This document shows positions 51,772-59,317 of a DNA stretch of 64,000 bases, in pieces. Every line of letters begins with the position of its first letter. Within the stretch, counting starts at the first letter, position 1. Location: NCBI GenBank assembly GCA_965602805.1, contig CBFCZK010000001.1:310001-374000 (forward strand), read 5' to 3'. The translations under genes and the position numbers were made by a program. Below the pieces are notes generated by a model. That model saw nothing but the letters and a program-made list of their open reading frames with translations. It had not been told where the DNA came from and searched no databases. The stretch comes from Thiomicrorhabdus sp965602805 (GTDB lineage: Bacteria; Pseudomonadota; Gammaproteobacteria; Thiomicrospirales; Thiomicrospiraceae).

Positions 51772-52977
51772 TTAACAGTCAGAATGGGTTTGTGCATATT
51801 CGAGTATTTGCGGGTAAATATTTTGGAATTTTTGTACCAGGTCTGCATCAAAGTGGCTGCCCGAATTTTCAACAATAAACTCCAAGGCTTGTTCATTTGA
51901 CCAAGCTTTTTTATAGGGGCGTACTGAGGTCAACGCATCATAGACATCACAGATAGCCGCAATACGTGCTTCAATCGGGATATTGTCGCCTTTGAGGCCA
52001 TACGGGTAACCTGTACCATCTATTTTCTCATGATGATATACGGCAATGGTTCTGGCGAGCTTGATGAGTTCTGAATTAGAGTTGCCTAAGATCTTGGCGC
52101 CAATCAGAGGGTGTTTGTTCATAATGAGTCTTTCTTCTGCGGTGAACTTGCCAGGTTTGAGCAGAATCGTATCAGAAATGCCTATTTTTCCGACGTCATG
52201 CAGAGAACTTGCGTAAAGCATGAGCTCTGCGCGCTCTTTATCAAAACCGTACTCCAATGACAATAAATAACAGTTATAACTCATTCTTAGAATGTGATTT
52301 CCAGTCTCCTCATCCCTAAATTCAGACGCTTTCGCTAAACGGGTAATGATTTCCAATTCATTATCTTTAATTTCTTGAGTTTGCTGAACGGTTTTATCAA
52401 ATTGGTTGCTAAATAAAATACTGGAAATCACCAGGAATGAAATTCCGGCAATAATCGCAATGGCGGACATCACGTGAAATAGATCACCTTGATTGAAGAA
52501 TAAATATGTCACTGTGGTAGTCATTGGAATAGCGAAAGCAAACTGAACAGGGCGGACAGTGCCAAGAGAGATGATGCCGCCCGCAATTAAACCGACTGTG
52601 AAAATAGCGGCAATCATGTGATAGCCGGCTTGATTCTCTGTGGTCTCGATCATAAACAGAAAAACAAAGGAAAGCGACCAAGCGATGCTTAAGGCAAAAA
52701 GGATAAGCGATTGGCTGCGTATTTGAATCCGGATAAAAGCGTTATCAGGTTTAAAAGCGAGTCGGTCTTGCTTGATGGTTTGTCTTGCAGAATAGTAGCG
52801 AATGCCTAGAATGCCGTAAACGATTGCTAACCATAAAAGCACTAGGTTTTCTTCTATACCCGATAGGATGAGAAGCGTTGCGAGTAAAAAGGCAAATACA
52901 ATCTGGGCAATGACAGCGGTGAGGGTCATTTTTGACAGATAGAGAATGCGACTCGCATTTAGGTCGTTTGCATGCAT
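51772..52977 (-). CDS. HD-GYP c-di-GMP phosphodiesterase with membrane sensor
   Basis: This is a 401-residue inner-membrane protein. Six hydrophobic helices (about residues 15-190) have no large loop, then comes a short coiled segment. The HD-GYP domain (about 205-390) has HDVGKIGISDTILLKPGKF, HHEKIDGTGYPYGLKG and ICDVYDALTSVRPYKKAW. The HD and GYP motifs are complete, so hydrolysis of c-di-GMP to GMP is expected. The membrane part is not a named sensor domain. It is monocistronic. The minus-strand promoter region 52978-53250 also serves as the trmO downstream gap. Confidence 0.9.
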   Translation of the reverse strand: MHANDLNASRILYLSKMTLTAVIAQIVFAFLLATLLILSGIEENLVLLWLAIVYGILGIRYYSARQTIKQDRLAFKPDNAFIRIQIRSQSLILFALSIAWSLSFVFLFMIETTENQAGYHMIAAIFTVGLIAGGIISLGTVRPVQFAFAIPMTTTVTYLFFNQGDLFHVMSAIAIIAGISFLVISSILFSNQFDKTVQQTQEIKDNELEIITRLAKASEFRDEETGNHILRMSYNCYLLSLEYGFDKERAELMLYASSLHDVGKIGISDTILLKPGKFTAEERLIMNKHPLIGAKILGNSNSELIKLARTIAVYHHEKIDGTGYPYGLKGDNIPIEARIAAICDVYDALTSVRPYKKAWSNEQALEFIVENSGSHFDADLVQKFQNIYPQILEYAQTHSDC

Positions 52978-53250
52978 GTGTTATGAATCTTGTTTTAAAA
53001 AATATGCACTGATTATATATAAATAAAAGTGCAATGGAATTTGTTTCCAAGAAGTTTTCGATGAGAGTGTTCAAGGTTTAACAAAACCTCAATACAGTCT
53101 TAACAAAGACCCATAATAGCCTCAAAAAGGCTGTTTAATGAGCTCTAATACGTACTGGGGTTTTTGGAATAGTTTACAAAGTTCAGAGATTTATATGCAA
53201 CGCCGTTAAGTTCTAATAGCTTATTTTACTAAGGATGGTTAAGTGTAATT

Positions 53251-53973
53251 TTAAGGTGTTGATTTAAGTGATAAGACTGTGATGCAATCATTTTCCAATT
53301 GCCATTTGACATTAAACTCATACAGTTTAAGGCCAAAGGTTTTGCGTTTATCGATATTGCCAAAATGCACCGGTCTTGGATTGTGTTGTAGGGTGCTCGA
53401 AATCAGTTGAGTTAAATTCGGATACTCTTTAATAACCTGTTGAATCTGTTCGCTTGCGGTCGTCGTAAACAGCACTTGTGTTTCACTATTTTCAGGGGCG
53501 CTGTGGGCGAATCCACCGACGGCTTCTGGCAAATTGTCTGCGTAAGGCAGATAGGGTTTGATATCGATAATCGGCGTGCCATTTATCAAGTCTAAGCCTG
53601 AAACATTCAAAAACAGTTTGCCGTTTTTCTTCTCCCAGCCGTGATAGCCCAATACCGACATGCCAATCGGATTAGGACGATAGGGTGAGCGTGTAGCAAA
53701 TACACCTTGGCGTTTAGCACCTTCTCTGGGAGGACGCACGGTTGGACGCCAGGCTTCAACGGGTTTAATGGCTTGATGAAAGATAAACACGGCCCAAATA
53801 TGACTAAAGCCCTCTAAGCCTTGCAGGGCTTCTTCACGATTCCAAGGTGCCAGTAGTTCTATTTGACCAATATTGCCTTCGACCAGGCCTGGTTGTCTTG
53901 GGACACCAAACTTCTCGATAAAGGGGCTGTGAATGAGTCCAATGGTGTGCATAGAGAATTGAGTTGTTGTCAT
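53251..53973 (-). CDS. trmO: tRNA (t6A37) N6-methyltransferase TrmO
   Basis: TrmO (YaeB/TsaA family) methylates N6-threonylcarbamoyl-A37 in tRNA-Thr using SAM. The beta-barrel start MHTIGLIHSPFIEKFGVPRQPGLVEG, RQGVFATRSPYRPNPIGMS and LDLINGTPIIDIKPYLPYADN are characteristic. The 240 residues match E. coli TrmO (235). It is 14 bp downstream of the DUF938 methyltransferase gene and likely co-transcribed. The exact ACCAGGCCTGGT at 53882-53893 lies in codons for PGLV in the otherwise conserved QPGLVEG motif. Confidence 0.95.
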   Translation of the reverse strand: MTTTQFSMHTIGLIHSPFIEKFGVPRQPGLVEGNIGQIELLAPWNREEALQGLEGFSHIWAVFIFHQAIKPVEAWRPTVRPPREGAKRQGVFATRSPYRPNPIGMSVLGYHGWEKKNGKLFLNVSGLDLINGTPIIDIKPYLPYADNLPEAVGGFAHSAPENSETQVLFTTTASEQIQQVIKEYPNLTQLISSTLQHNPRPVHFGNIDKRKTFGLKLYEFNVKWQLENDCITVLSLKSTP

Positions 53974-53987
53974 AGCGTTTAATCCAA

Positions 53988-54590
53988 TCAGTCTTTTTTC
54001 TGCCAGACAATAATGCGATTATTTTGCGGCATTTCAAAATCTTCAATCAGAGTGAATCCCGCACTTTCCGCGAGTTGATTACACCACTCAAAGTCTTTAA
54101 TACAACTACCCGAGTTTCTCGCACGGAGCATGGCATCAAAACGGGCATTACTCTCGCTGGTAAAGTCGCCATGATAATTAAAGGGACCATAGATGATAAT
54201 CAAACCGTAAGGTTGGATTGACGATCCAATATTCCCAAATAAATCAATTACATTTTGCAGGTTCATAATGTGAAAACTATTGGCGCTATAAACGGCATCA
54301 TAAGTCTGTTGTGGCCAAGGGTCAACAGAGACGTTAAGTGCGAGTGGCATTTGAACATTGCTTAATGATGATTCTGCAATCCATTGACGGATACCTGAGT
54401 GGTTTTCAATTAAATCAGAGGTTTGCCAGTTTAAGTGAGGCATGTTCTCTGTAAAATGGACGGCATGTTGTCCTGTGCCACTGGCGATTTCTAGAATCTC
54501 TTTATGCTGCGTCAACAGCGGTTTTAGGATGCCTAAAATGACCTGTTTATTTTCCTCACTTGAGGGTGAAAAGGGTTTTTTAATATTCAC
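53988..54590 (-). CDS. DUF938 SAM-dependent methyltransferase
   Basis: This is a 200-residue class I methyltransferase of the DUF938 family, cytosolic. The family hallmark start is KPFSPSSEENKQVIL, with the SAM-binding ILEIASGTGQHAVHF (about residue 34) and YSANSFHIMNL following. The family's substrate is unknown. It is the first gene of a pair with trmO, 14 bp apart, suggesting but not proving a tRNA-related role. Confidence 0.87.
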   Translation of the reverse strand: MNIKKPFSPSSEENKQVILGILKPLLTQHKEILEIASGTGQHAVHFTENMPHLNWQTSDLIENHSGIRQWIAESSLSNVQMPLALNVSVDPWPQQTYDAVYSANSFHIMNLQNVIDLFGNIGSSIQPYGLIIIYGPFNYHGDFTSESNARFDAMLRARNSGSCIKDFEWCNQLAESAGFTLIEDFEMPQNNRIIVWQKKD

Positions 54591-54833
54591 TTTAGAGGTT
54601 CCGTGGATTTAATCTATAAAGACAAGAAATGATAATCGGATTGCTGTAGGCAAGTAAATCACTATAGCGAACTTTTTACGGGTAGATTGTAAGGGGTTAT
54701 GTAGGGGATTGTCACGCAGTTGCCTTTCGAATACCGTTTTAGCTTGTCTTTAATTGCTTTAATAAGTTTCTGTAATGCAAGGTGCATACTTAATTTTTTA
54801 AAATAAAGTAGAAATCAATAAATCGGTGAAGTC

Positions 54834-54845
54834 ACCAGGCCTGGT
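54834..54845. repeat. ACCAGGCCTGGT palindrome within an 18-bp palindrome
   Basis: GTCACCAGGCCTGGTGAC (54831-54848) is the longest extended palindrome of the family here. Its end overlaps the stop codon of the PepSY-like gene. Confidence 0.9.
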
Positions 54846-54847
54846 GA

Positions 54848-55582
54848 CTATTTTTTTTGGTGTAAACGGAACCCTGTGATGATCGTAATTAGAATCAGTA
54901 GGGCAAATAGATCCAATAACCACGGGCCAATCGGGCCCAAAAAGTAGCCGTTATGCAGTTCTAGAACCACTTTTTCCAACGTCAAGTTGGATGGAGATAA
55001 GGTCAGCAGGCTAGTTTTTAAGGTTTCGGGTAAGGCCTTATCAGTCGTCTCAGGTATTTCAGTCTTAAGGAGTGAAACTTGATAATCTGGGTTGAATACA
55101 AACTCGGTGTATTCTGCATTTAATGACCAGACCTGTTGATTATTCAAGAGATGAACTTGTTGCTGATTCTCAAGAAGTCGAGACTCATTCGGTTTTTCGA
55201 TTTCTTCAGGCAAGGCAATTAAATCAATAAATTCTCCTGCATCGCTCAAGAAAGCAACTTGTTTTGCTTGTCTGATAAACAGAAACGATTCATGGGAAAG
55301 TATTTGGTGAATTTCTCCTTGTAATGGGAGGAGCAAGTCATCCCAATAAAGGTTCTGATTGACGCGAGTAAGCCAGTGTTGATTGATTGAAAAAGCTTGT
55401 GAAATTACTGGAACTTCTTGTTTGTACCACTTTAATAATAAAGGGTTTTTAATTTGGATATTGTGTAAGTCAAGTGCTTTACTATGATTGAGTAATATCC
55501 CGCTAAGCGTGAGATACACCAAGCCAAAAGCCATTACCCACGCCAGTGAACGGTGTAATTTACGTGCGCTAGATTTATTCAT
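54848..55582 (-). CDS. PepSY-associated membrane protein
   Basis: This is a 244-residue inner-membrane protein. The N-terminal signature ARKLHRSLAWVMAFGLVYLTLSGILLNH is that of PepSY-TM proteins, with a His next to the helix as in ferric-siderophore reductase-like FhuF/PiuB types. A periplasmic domain of about 170 residues and a C-terminal helix (IGPWLLDLFALLILITIITGF) follow. His residues near both helices (LHRSLAW, LHNGYFLG) could bind heme. It overlaps the FMN-binding gene by eight bases and is last in a three-gene unit behind a Fur-box-like site, pointing to iron reduction or uptake. Confidence 0.78.
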   Translation of the reverse strand: MNKSSARKLHRSLAWVMAFGLVYLTLSGILLNHSKALDLHNIQIKNPLLLKWYKQEVPVISQAFSINQHWLTRVNQNLYWDDLLLPLQGEIHQILSHESFLFIRQAKQVAFLSDAGEFIDLIALPEEIEKPNESRLLENQQQVHLLNNQQVWSLNAEYTEFVFNPDYQVSLLKTEIPETTDKALPETLKTSLLTLSPSNLTLEKVVLELHNGYFLGPIGPWLLDLFALLILITIITGFRLHQKK

Positions 55583-56240
55583 TATTTTGGCCTGAATTGT
55601 TTATGCTAGGCTGAGTAATAGGGAGGTTTGGTAATGGCTTTTTAGAACGTGCTTGTTTTGCATCTATATGTTGTTGCAGTAATAGGGCGAGCTTAGACAG
55701 TTTAGTCACTGCCCGTACCGACAAGGTTGCGCCACTGATGCCATCAATATGCGATGTTAATTGGGTGTTATTAAGATCATGGGGGGGGCTTAAAGCGATC
55801 CCATCAAATTGCCGAGTAAAACTCGGTAGCTTTACTTCCCAACCACGACTCTCTCTAAACTTTAGGATTCTAAGCGATTGAATTTGTTGATTGACTATGA
55901 CAATACCGACGGTAATCGGTTTGTGTTTACCAATTTCCTCTAGAATCCATAGGGTCTTAAGGTTGTCAGTGCGGCCACTCTGCCAATAAGGAACTCTTAA
56001 TTTTGGGTAGGGGTGGTCAAGTATACGAATAGTCTGTTTTTTTACCTCGCCAGTTAACCACAGATACTGTTTGCTAGGATTGGTCTGTAGTTGAGAAGCT
56101 AAAAAAGCCGCACCCTCTTGTGAGAGTGCAGCGGCATGAATTTGTGCGCTAAAATTAACCAAGCTAATCAATAGGATAGCTCTGATAGGCTTAGATAATA
56201 TTTGTTTAGCTGATACCAAAAAGGGTGCTAAATTATTCAT
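55575..56240 (-). CDS. FMN-binding domain protein, exported
   Basis: This is a 221-residue protein with an N-terminal signal or anchor helix (IRAILLISLVNFSAQIHA). A periplasmic FMN_bind domain ends in SHIDGISGATLSVRAVTK. The Ser-Gly-Ala-Thr motif is where flavin transferase ApbE attaches FMN through a phosphoester to Thr, as in NqrC and RnfG. The C-terminus is Pro/Ser/Asn-rich. It overlaps the porin stop (TAATG) and the PepSY gene, so the three are coupled. Electron transfer from the PepSY-TM partner to a periplasmic flavin is a fair model. Confidence 0.82.
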   Translation of the reverse strand: MNNLAPFLVSAKQILSKPIRAILLISLVNFSAQIHAAALSQEGAAFLASQLQTNPSKQYLWLTGEVKKQTIRILDHPYPKLRVPYWQSGRTDNLKTLWILEEIGKHKPITVGIVIVNQQIQSLRILKFRESRGWEVKLPSFTRQFDGIALSPPHDLNNTQLTSHIDGISGATLSVRAVTKLSKLALLLQQHIDAKQARSKKPLPNLPITQPSINNSGQNNE

Positions 56241-57472
56241 TAGAAACTATAACCAACTCCTAAGTTAAAGCCATTTGCTTCGGTATTTCCATCCTTTTTA
56301 AGCTGGTAATCCGCTTTAAAGACGACTTGTTTATGTGGCCAATAGTTCACCCCAAAGTCTGTTTGGATTTTTTTGTTCGCATCAACGGTTGTTTTATTCC
56401 ACTCATTATAGCGTCCAAACAGCCCCCAGTTTTCAGATATTTTATAGCTTGGTTCTAGGTAAAAACCGTATTGCTTATCGGCATTATTAGACTTAGCGGC
56501 ATTGCCTTCTATATTCCATTGTGCATAAAGCGCTTTAGCGGTGAAGTTCGCTTTTGAATAGACGATGTGTGTTTCCAATAGTGTGGCGGCACCTGCATCG
56601 GCAACCAGACCTTGACTAATATTGCTTTCATGACGTGCTGTTGCTGCGAGTTCTAAACCTGGAGTGCCAGTGTATTTAATGCGTCCAGTATAAGCCAAGT
56701 CTGAAGCCACGGCTTTACTGGTTTTTTGGCGACCACTGCGGATGCTGTAACCATCAGGTGTATTTAGGCCTTCTGAAATCATTAAGTCATAACTTAATCC
56801 TGAATCTGTAGTGCCATTTAGGGATGCGCCTGCATTCCACCAAGTGGCTGGAATAATGTCCTTTTCAACCGGGTTACGCTCAGTCCCATAAAATGTATTC
56901 GGTTCATGGGTTTCGTTGAGGATTCCCACGGGTACTAATGTAATACCTGCTCTGGTTTTCAACTGTTGCGTTAAATCCATCTCAATATAAGCTTGTTCAA
57001 GCTCAATTTCACCATTTTTGCCCTCTCCAGCAATACTGTGCTCTAATTCAAATTCTGAAAAGAAACGGATTTTTTCATTAAAATCATGGCTAAAGAAAAG
57101 GACAAAACGGTGAAAATCGATTTCAGGTGTTTTACCTTCAATGTTGTTGTAATGCAGTTCACCATAACCACCGATGTGGGTTTTAGAAGCAAATGATGAG
57201 TGAGAAGAGTTTTCTGAACCGACTTTTGTTTCGTTTGCTGCTTGAGTCTCCAGTTGGTCTGCTAGCGCATTCATTTGAGTTTGTAGTATCTTAATCTGAG
57301 ATTGTAATTCCGGCATGGTCGCGGCATTGGCTGAACCAGCGAATAGGGCGATAGAGATTGCGCTACTCAAAGCCATTTTGTGAGGATTCATGCTGGAGTG
57401 TGTAGGTTTGATTGCGTCTACAAGACGGGTTGCAAGATTGTGTTTCAAGTTGGCGGTGGATTTAAAAGACAT
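56240..57472 (-). CDS. Outer-membrane porin with coiled-coil N-terminus
   Basis: This is a 410-residue outer-membrane beta-barrel. The mature protein starts after SAISIALFAGSANAA (about residue 50) with a short coiled coil (MPELQSQIKILQTQMNALADQLETQ). Amphipathic strands follow (THIGGYGELHYN, FHRFVLFFSHDFNEKIRFFSEFELEH), and the protein ends NLGVGYSF with a terminal Phe, the BAM-recognition residue. It resembles phosphate-selective or metal-linked porins. The leader is unusually long (50 residues); a start at the internal MNPHKMALSS (57391) would give a normal length but lacks a ribosome site. The Fur-like box upstream suggests iron control. Confidence 0.85.
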   Translation of the reverse strand: MSFKSTANLKHNLATRLVDAIKPTHSSMNPHKMALSSAISIALFAGSANAATMPELQSQIKILQTQMNALADQLETQAANETKVGSENSSHSSFASKTHIGGYGELHYNNIEGKTPEIDFHRFVLFFSHDFNEKIRFFSEFELEHSIAGEGKNGEIELEQAYIEMDLTQQLKTRAGITLVPVGILNETHEPNTFYGTERNPVEKDIIPATWWNAGASLNGTTDSGLSYDLMISEGLNTPDGYSIRSGRQKTSKAVASDLAYTGRIKYTGTPGLELAATARHESNISQGLVADAGAATLLETHIVYSKANFTAKALYAQWNIEGNAAKSNNADKQYGFYLEPSYKISENWGLFGRYNEWNKTTVDANKKIQTDFGVNYWPHKQVVFKADYQLKKDGNTEANGFNLGVGYSF

Positions 57473-57542
57473 AAGTTTCTCTCACGGATTCAATTTATAA
57501 AAATGGGGTGCTACGCATTGTTTTAACAGGGGGAATCTAAAT

Positions 57543-57561
57543 ACTAATGATTCGCATTGAG
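57543..57561 (-). promoter_or_regulatory. Fur-box-like operator upstream of the porin operon
   Basis: On the minus strand CTCAATGCGAATCATTAGT matches 12 of 19 positions of the E. coli Fur consensus (GATAATGATAATCATTATC), including the unbroken AATCATTA core. It lies about 70 bases before the porin start. Confidence 0.55.
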
Positions 57562-57796
57562 GATGGTATTGTAATTGGCGTCGCAAGTCAAATCTAAATG
57601 TTAATTACTTTTATTTAGATTTGAAGGTGTCGTGCAGATGTTTATTTATTTGGCTAGAGCTGAGTTGTTGGAATGCAGGGTTTACAGGTCTTTGGCCCTA
57701 CTGACAACACCTTACTTGATCATCTGCGTTAAATAGTGTGAGAAGTTCCTCACATCAGTTAAAATACACGCAATTAAAATGAACGAGAGAAACATC

Positions 57797-59170
57797 ATGT
57801 CTAAACAACAACCAACGGTCGGTGTCATCAGCTTAGGCTGTCCAAAAGCAACAGTGGACACAGAGCGGATTTTGACGCAACTTAGAACCGAAGGTTATCA
57901 GTTAACCAACAGCTATGAAGATGCGGATACGGTCATCGTGAATACCTGTGGGTTTATTGATAGTGCGGTTCAGGAATCATTAGATACCATTGGTGAAGCG
58001 CTTGCTGAGAATGGCAAAGTCATTGTCACTGGTTGCTTGGGCGCAAGAGCCGAAGAGATTACTGCGGTGCATCCAAAGGTGTTGGCGGTTTCTGGCCCTG
58101 CGGCTTATGAAGAGGTGGTTTCCGCCGTGCATGATGTGATTGCGCCGCCTGCGCATAACCCGTTTGTAGATTTAGTGCCACCACAAGGCATTAAGCTGAC
58201 GCCAAAACATTACGCCTACTTAAAAATATCGGAAGGCTGTAACCATCGTTGTACCTTCTGCATTATTCCTTCTATGCGTGGCGATCTAGTGAGTCGTCCA
58301 GTGTCCGATGTACTCAATGAAGCCAAGCGTTTGAAAGAGGCGGGTGTTAAAGAGCTATTGGTGGTTTCTCAAGATACCGCCGCTTACGGTGTCGATGTTA
58401 AATATAAAACAGAATTTGCAGAAGGTCGTCCGACGAAAACTTCTATGACTGGTTTGTCTGAAGCTTTGGGTGAATTGGGTGGCGTTGGTGAATTCTGGGT
58501 ACGCTTGCATTATGTTTATCCATATCCGAATGTCGAAGAGGTTATTCCCTTGATGGCGGAAGGTAAAATTCTGCCTTACTTGGATATGCCTTTGCAACAT
58601 GCCAATGCGCGTGTCTTAAAAGCCATGAAACGCCCAGGTAATGTTGAAAAAACACTAGAACGTATTAAAAAATGGCGAGAAGCGGTACCTGATTTGACGA
58701 TTCGCTCTACTTTCATTGTTGGTTTTCCTGGCGAAACAGAAGAAGAGTTTCAAGACCTGTTGGATTTCTTAGAAGAAGCGCAGTTAGATCGTGTCGGTTG
58801 TTTCCAATACTCTCCGGTAACGGGGGCGGTCGCTAATGAAATTGCTGAAGCGATTCCGGATAAGATTAAGCAAGAACGTTATGATCGTTTTATGCAAACC
58901 CAACAAGTCATCAGTACCGCTAAAATGCAAGCCAAGGTCGGTAAGATAATGCAGGTCTTGGTTGATGAGATTGATGATGAGGGGGCGATTGCGCGTTCAC
59001 CAGCGGATGCACCTGAGATTGATGGTCTAGTCTTTATTGAAGACGGCTTCCATCTGCAACCAGGTCAATTCGTCACGGTAGAGATTGTGGCCGCAGATGA
59101 GTATGATCTGTGGGCACGTCCGGTTACAGAGTTTGTCGAACAGGAAACTTCTTTTATTGAATTAGGTTAG
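57797..59170 (+). CDS. rimO: Ribosomal protein S12 methylthiotransferase
   Basis: RimO is a radical-SAM enzyme that methylthiolates Asp88/89 of ribosomal protein S12. The N-terminal UPF0004 domain (VGVISLGCPKATVDTERI) supplies three Cys for one Fe-S cluster. The radical-SAM motif CNHRCTFCIIPSMRG (about residue 152) supplies the other. A C-terminal TRAM domain (about 385-450) follows. The 457 residues are typical. The start at 57797 (MSKQQPTVG) is chosen since GAGAGAA lies about six bases upstream; the ATG at 57779 precedes that site. It is divergent from the Fur-linked porin operon. Confidence 0.96.
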   Translation: MSKQQPTVGVISLGCPKATVDTERILTQLRTEGYQLTNSYEDADTVIVNTCGFIDSAVQESLDTIGEALAENGKVIVTGCLGARAEEITAVHPKVLAVSGPAAYEEVVSAVHDVIAPPAHNPFVDLVPPQGIKLTPKHYAYLKISEGCNHRCTFCIIPSMRGDLVSRPVSDVLNEAKRLKEAGVKELLVVSQDTAAYGVDVKYKTEFAEGRPTKTSMTGLSEALGELGGVGEFWVRLHYVYPYPNVEEVIPLMAEGKILPYLDMPLQHANARVLKAMKRPGNVEKTLERIKKWREAVPDLTIRSTFIVGFPGETEEEFQDLLDFLEEAQLDRVGCFQYSPVTGAVANEIAEAIPDKIKQERYDRFMQTQQVISTAKMQAKVGKIMQVLVDEIDDEGAIARSPADAPEIDGLVFIEDGFHLQPGQFVTVEIVAADEYDLWARPVTEFVEQETSFIELG

Positions 59171-59317
59171 TTTCTAATCTGATTGAACTTAAAACAATTA
59201 GGCTGTGGGCTGTTGTTGGACAGCTTAAGCCTAATCTATTTCTGTCTACAGCAGCGTTCAGGGAGTGTTTAATCTGCTCTATAAAATTAAATCAACCACA
59301 TTGAATGTATTCACATT

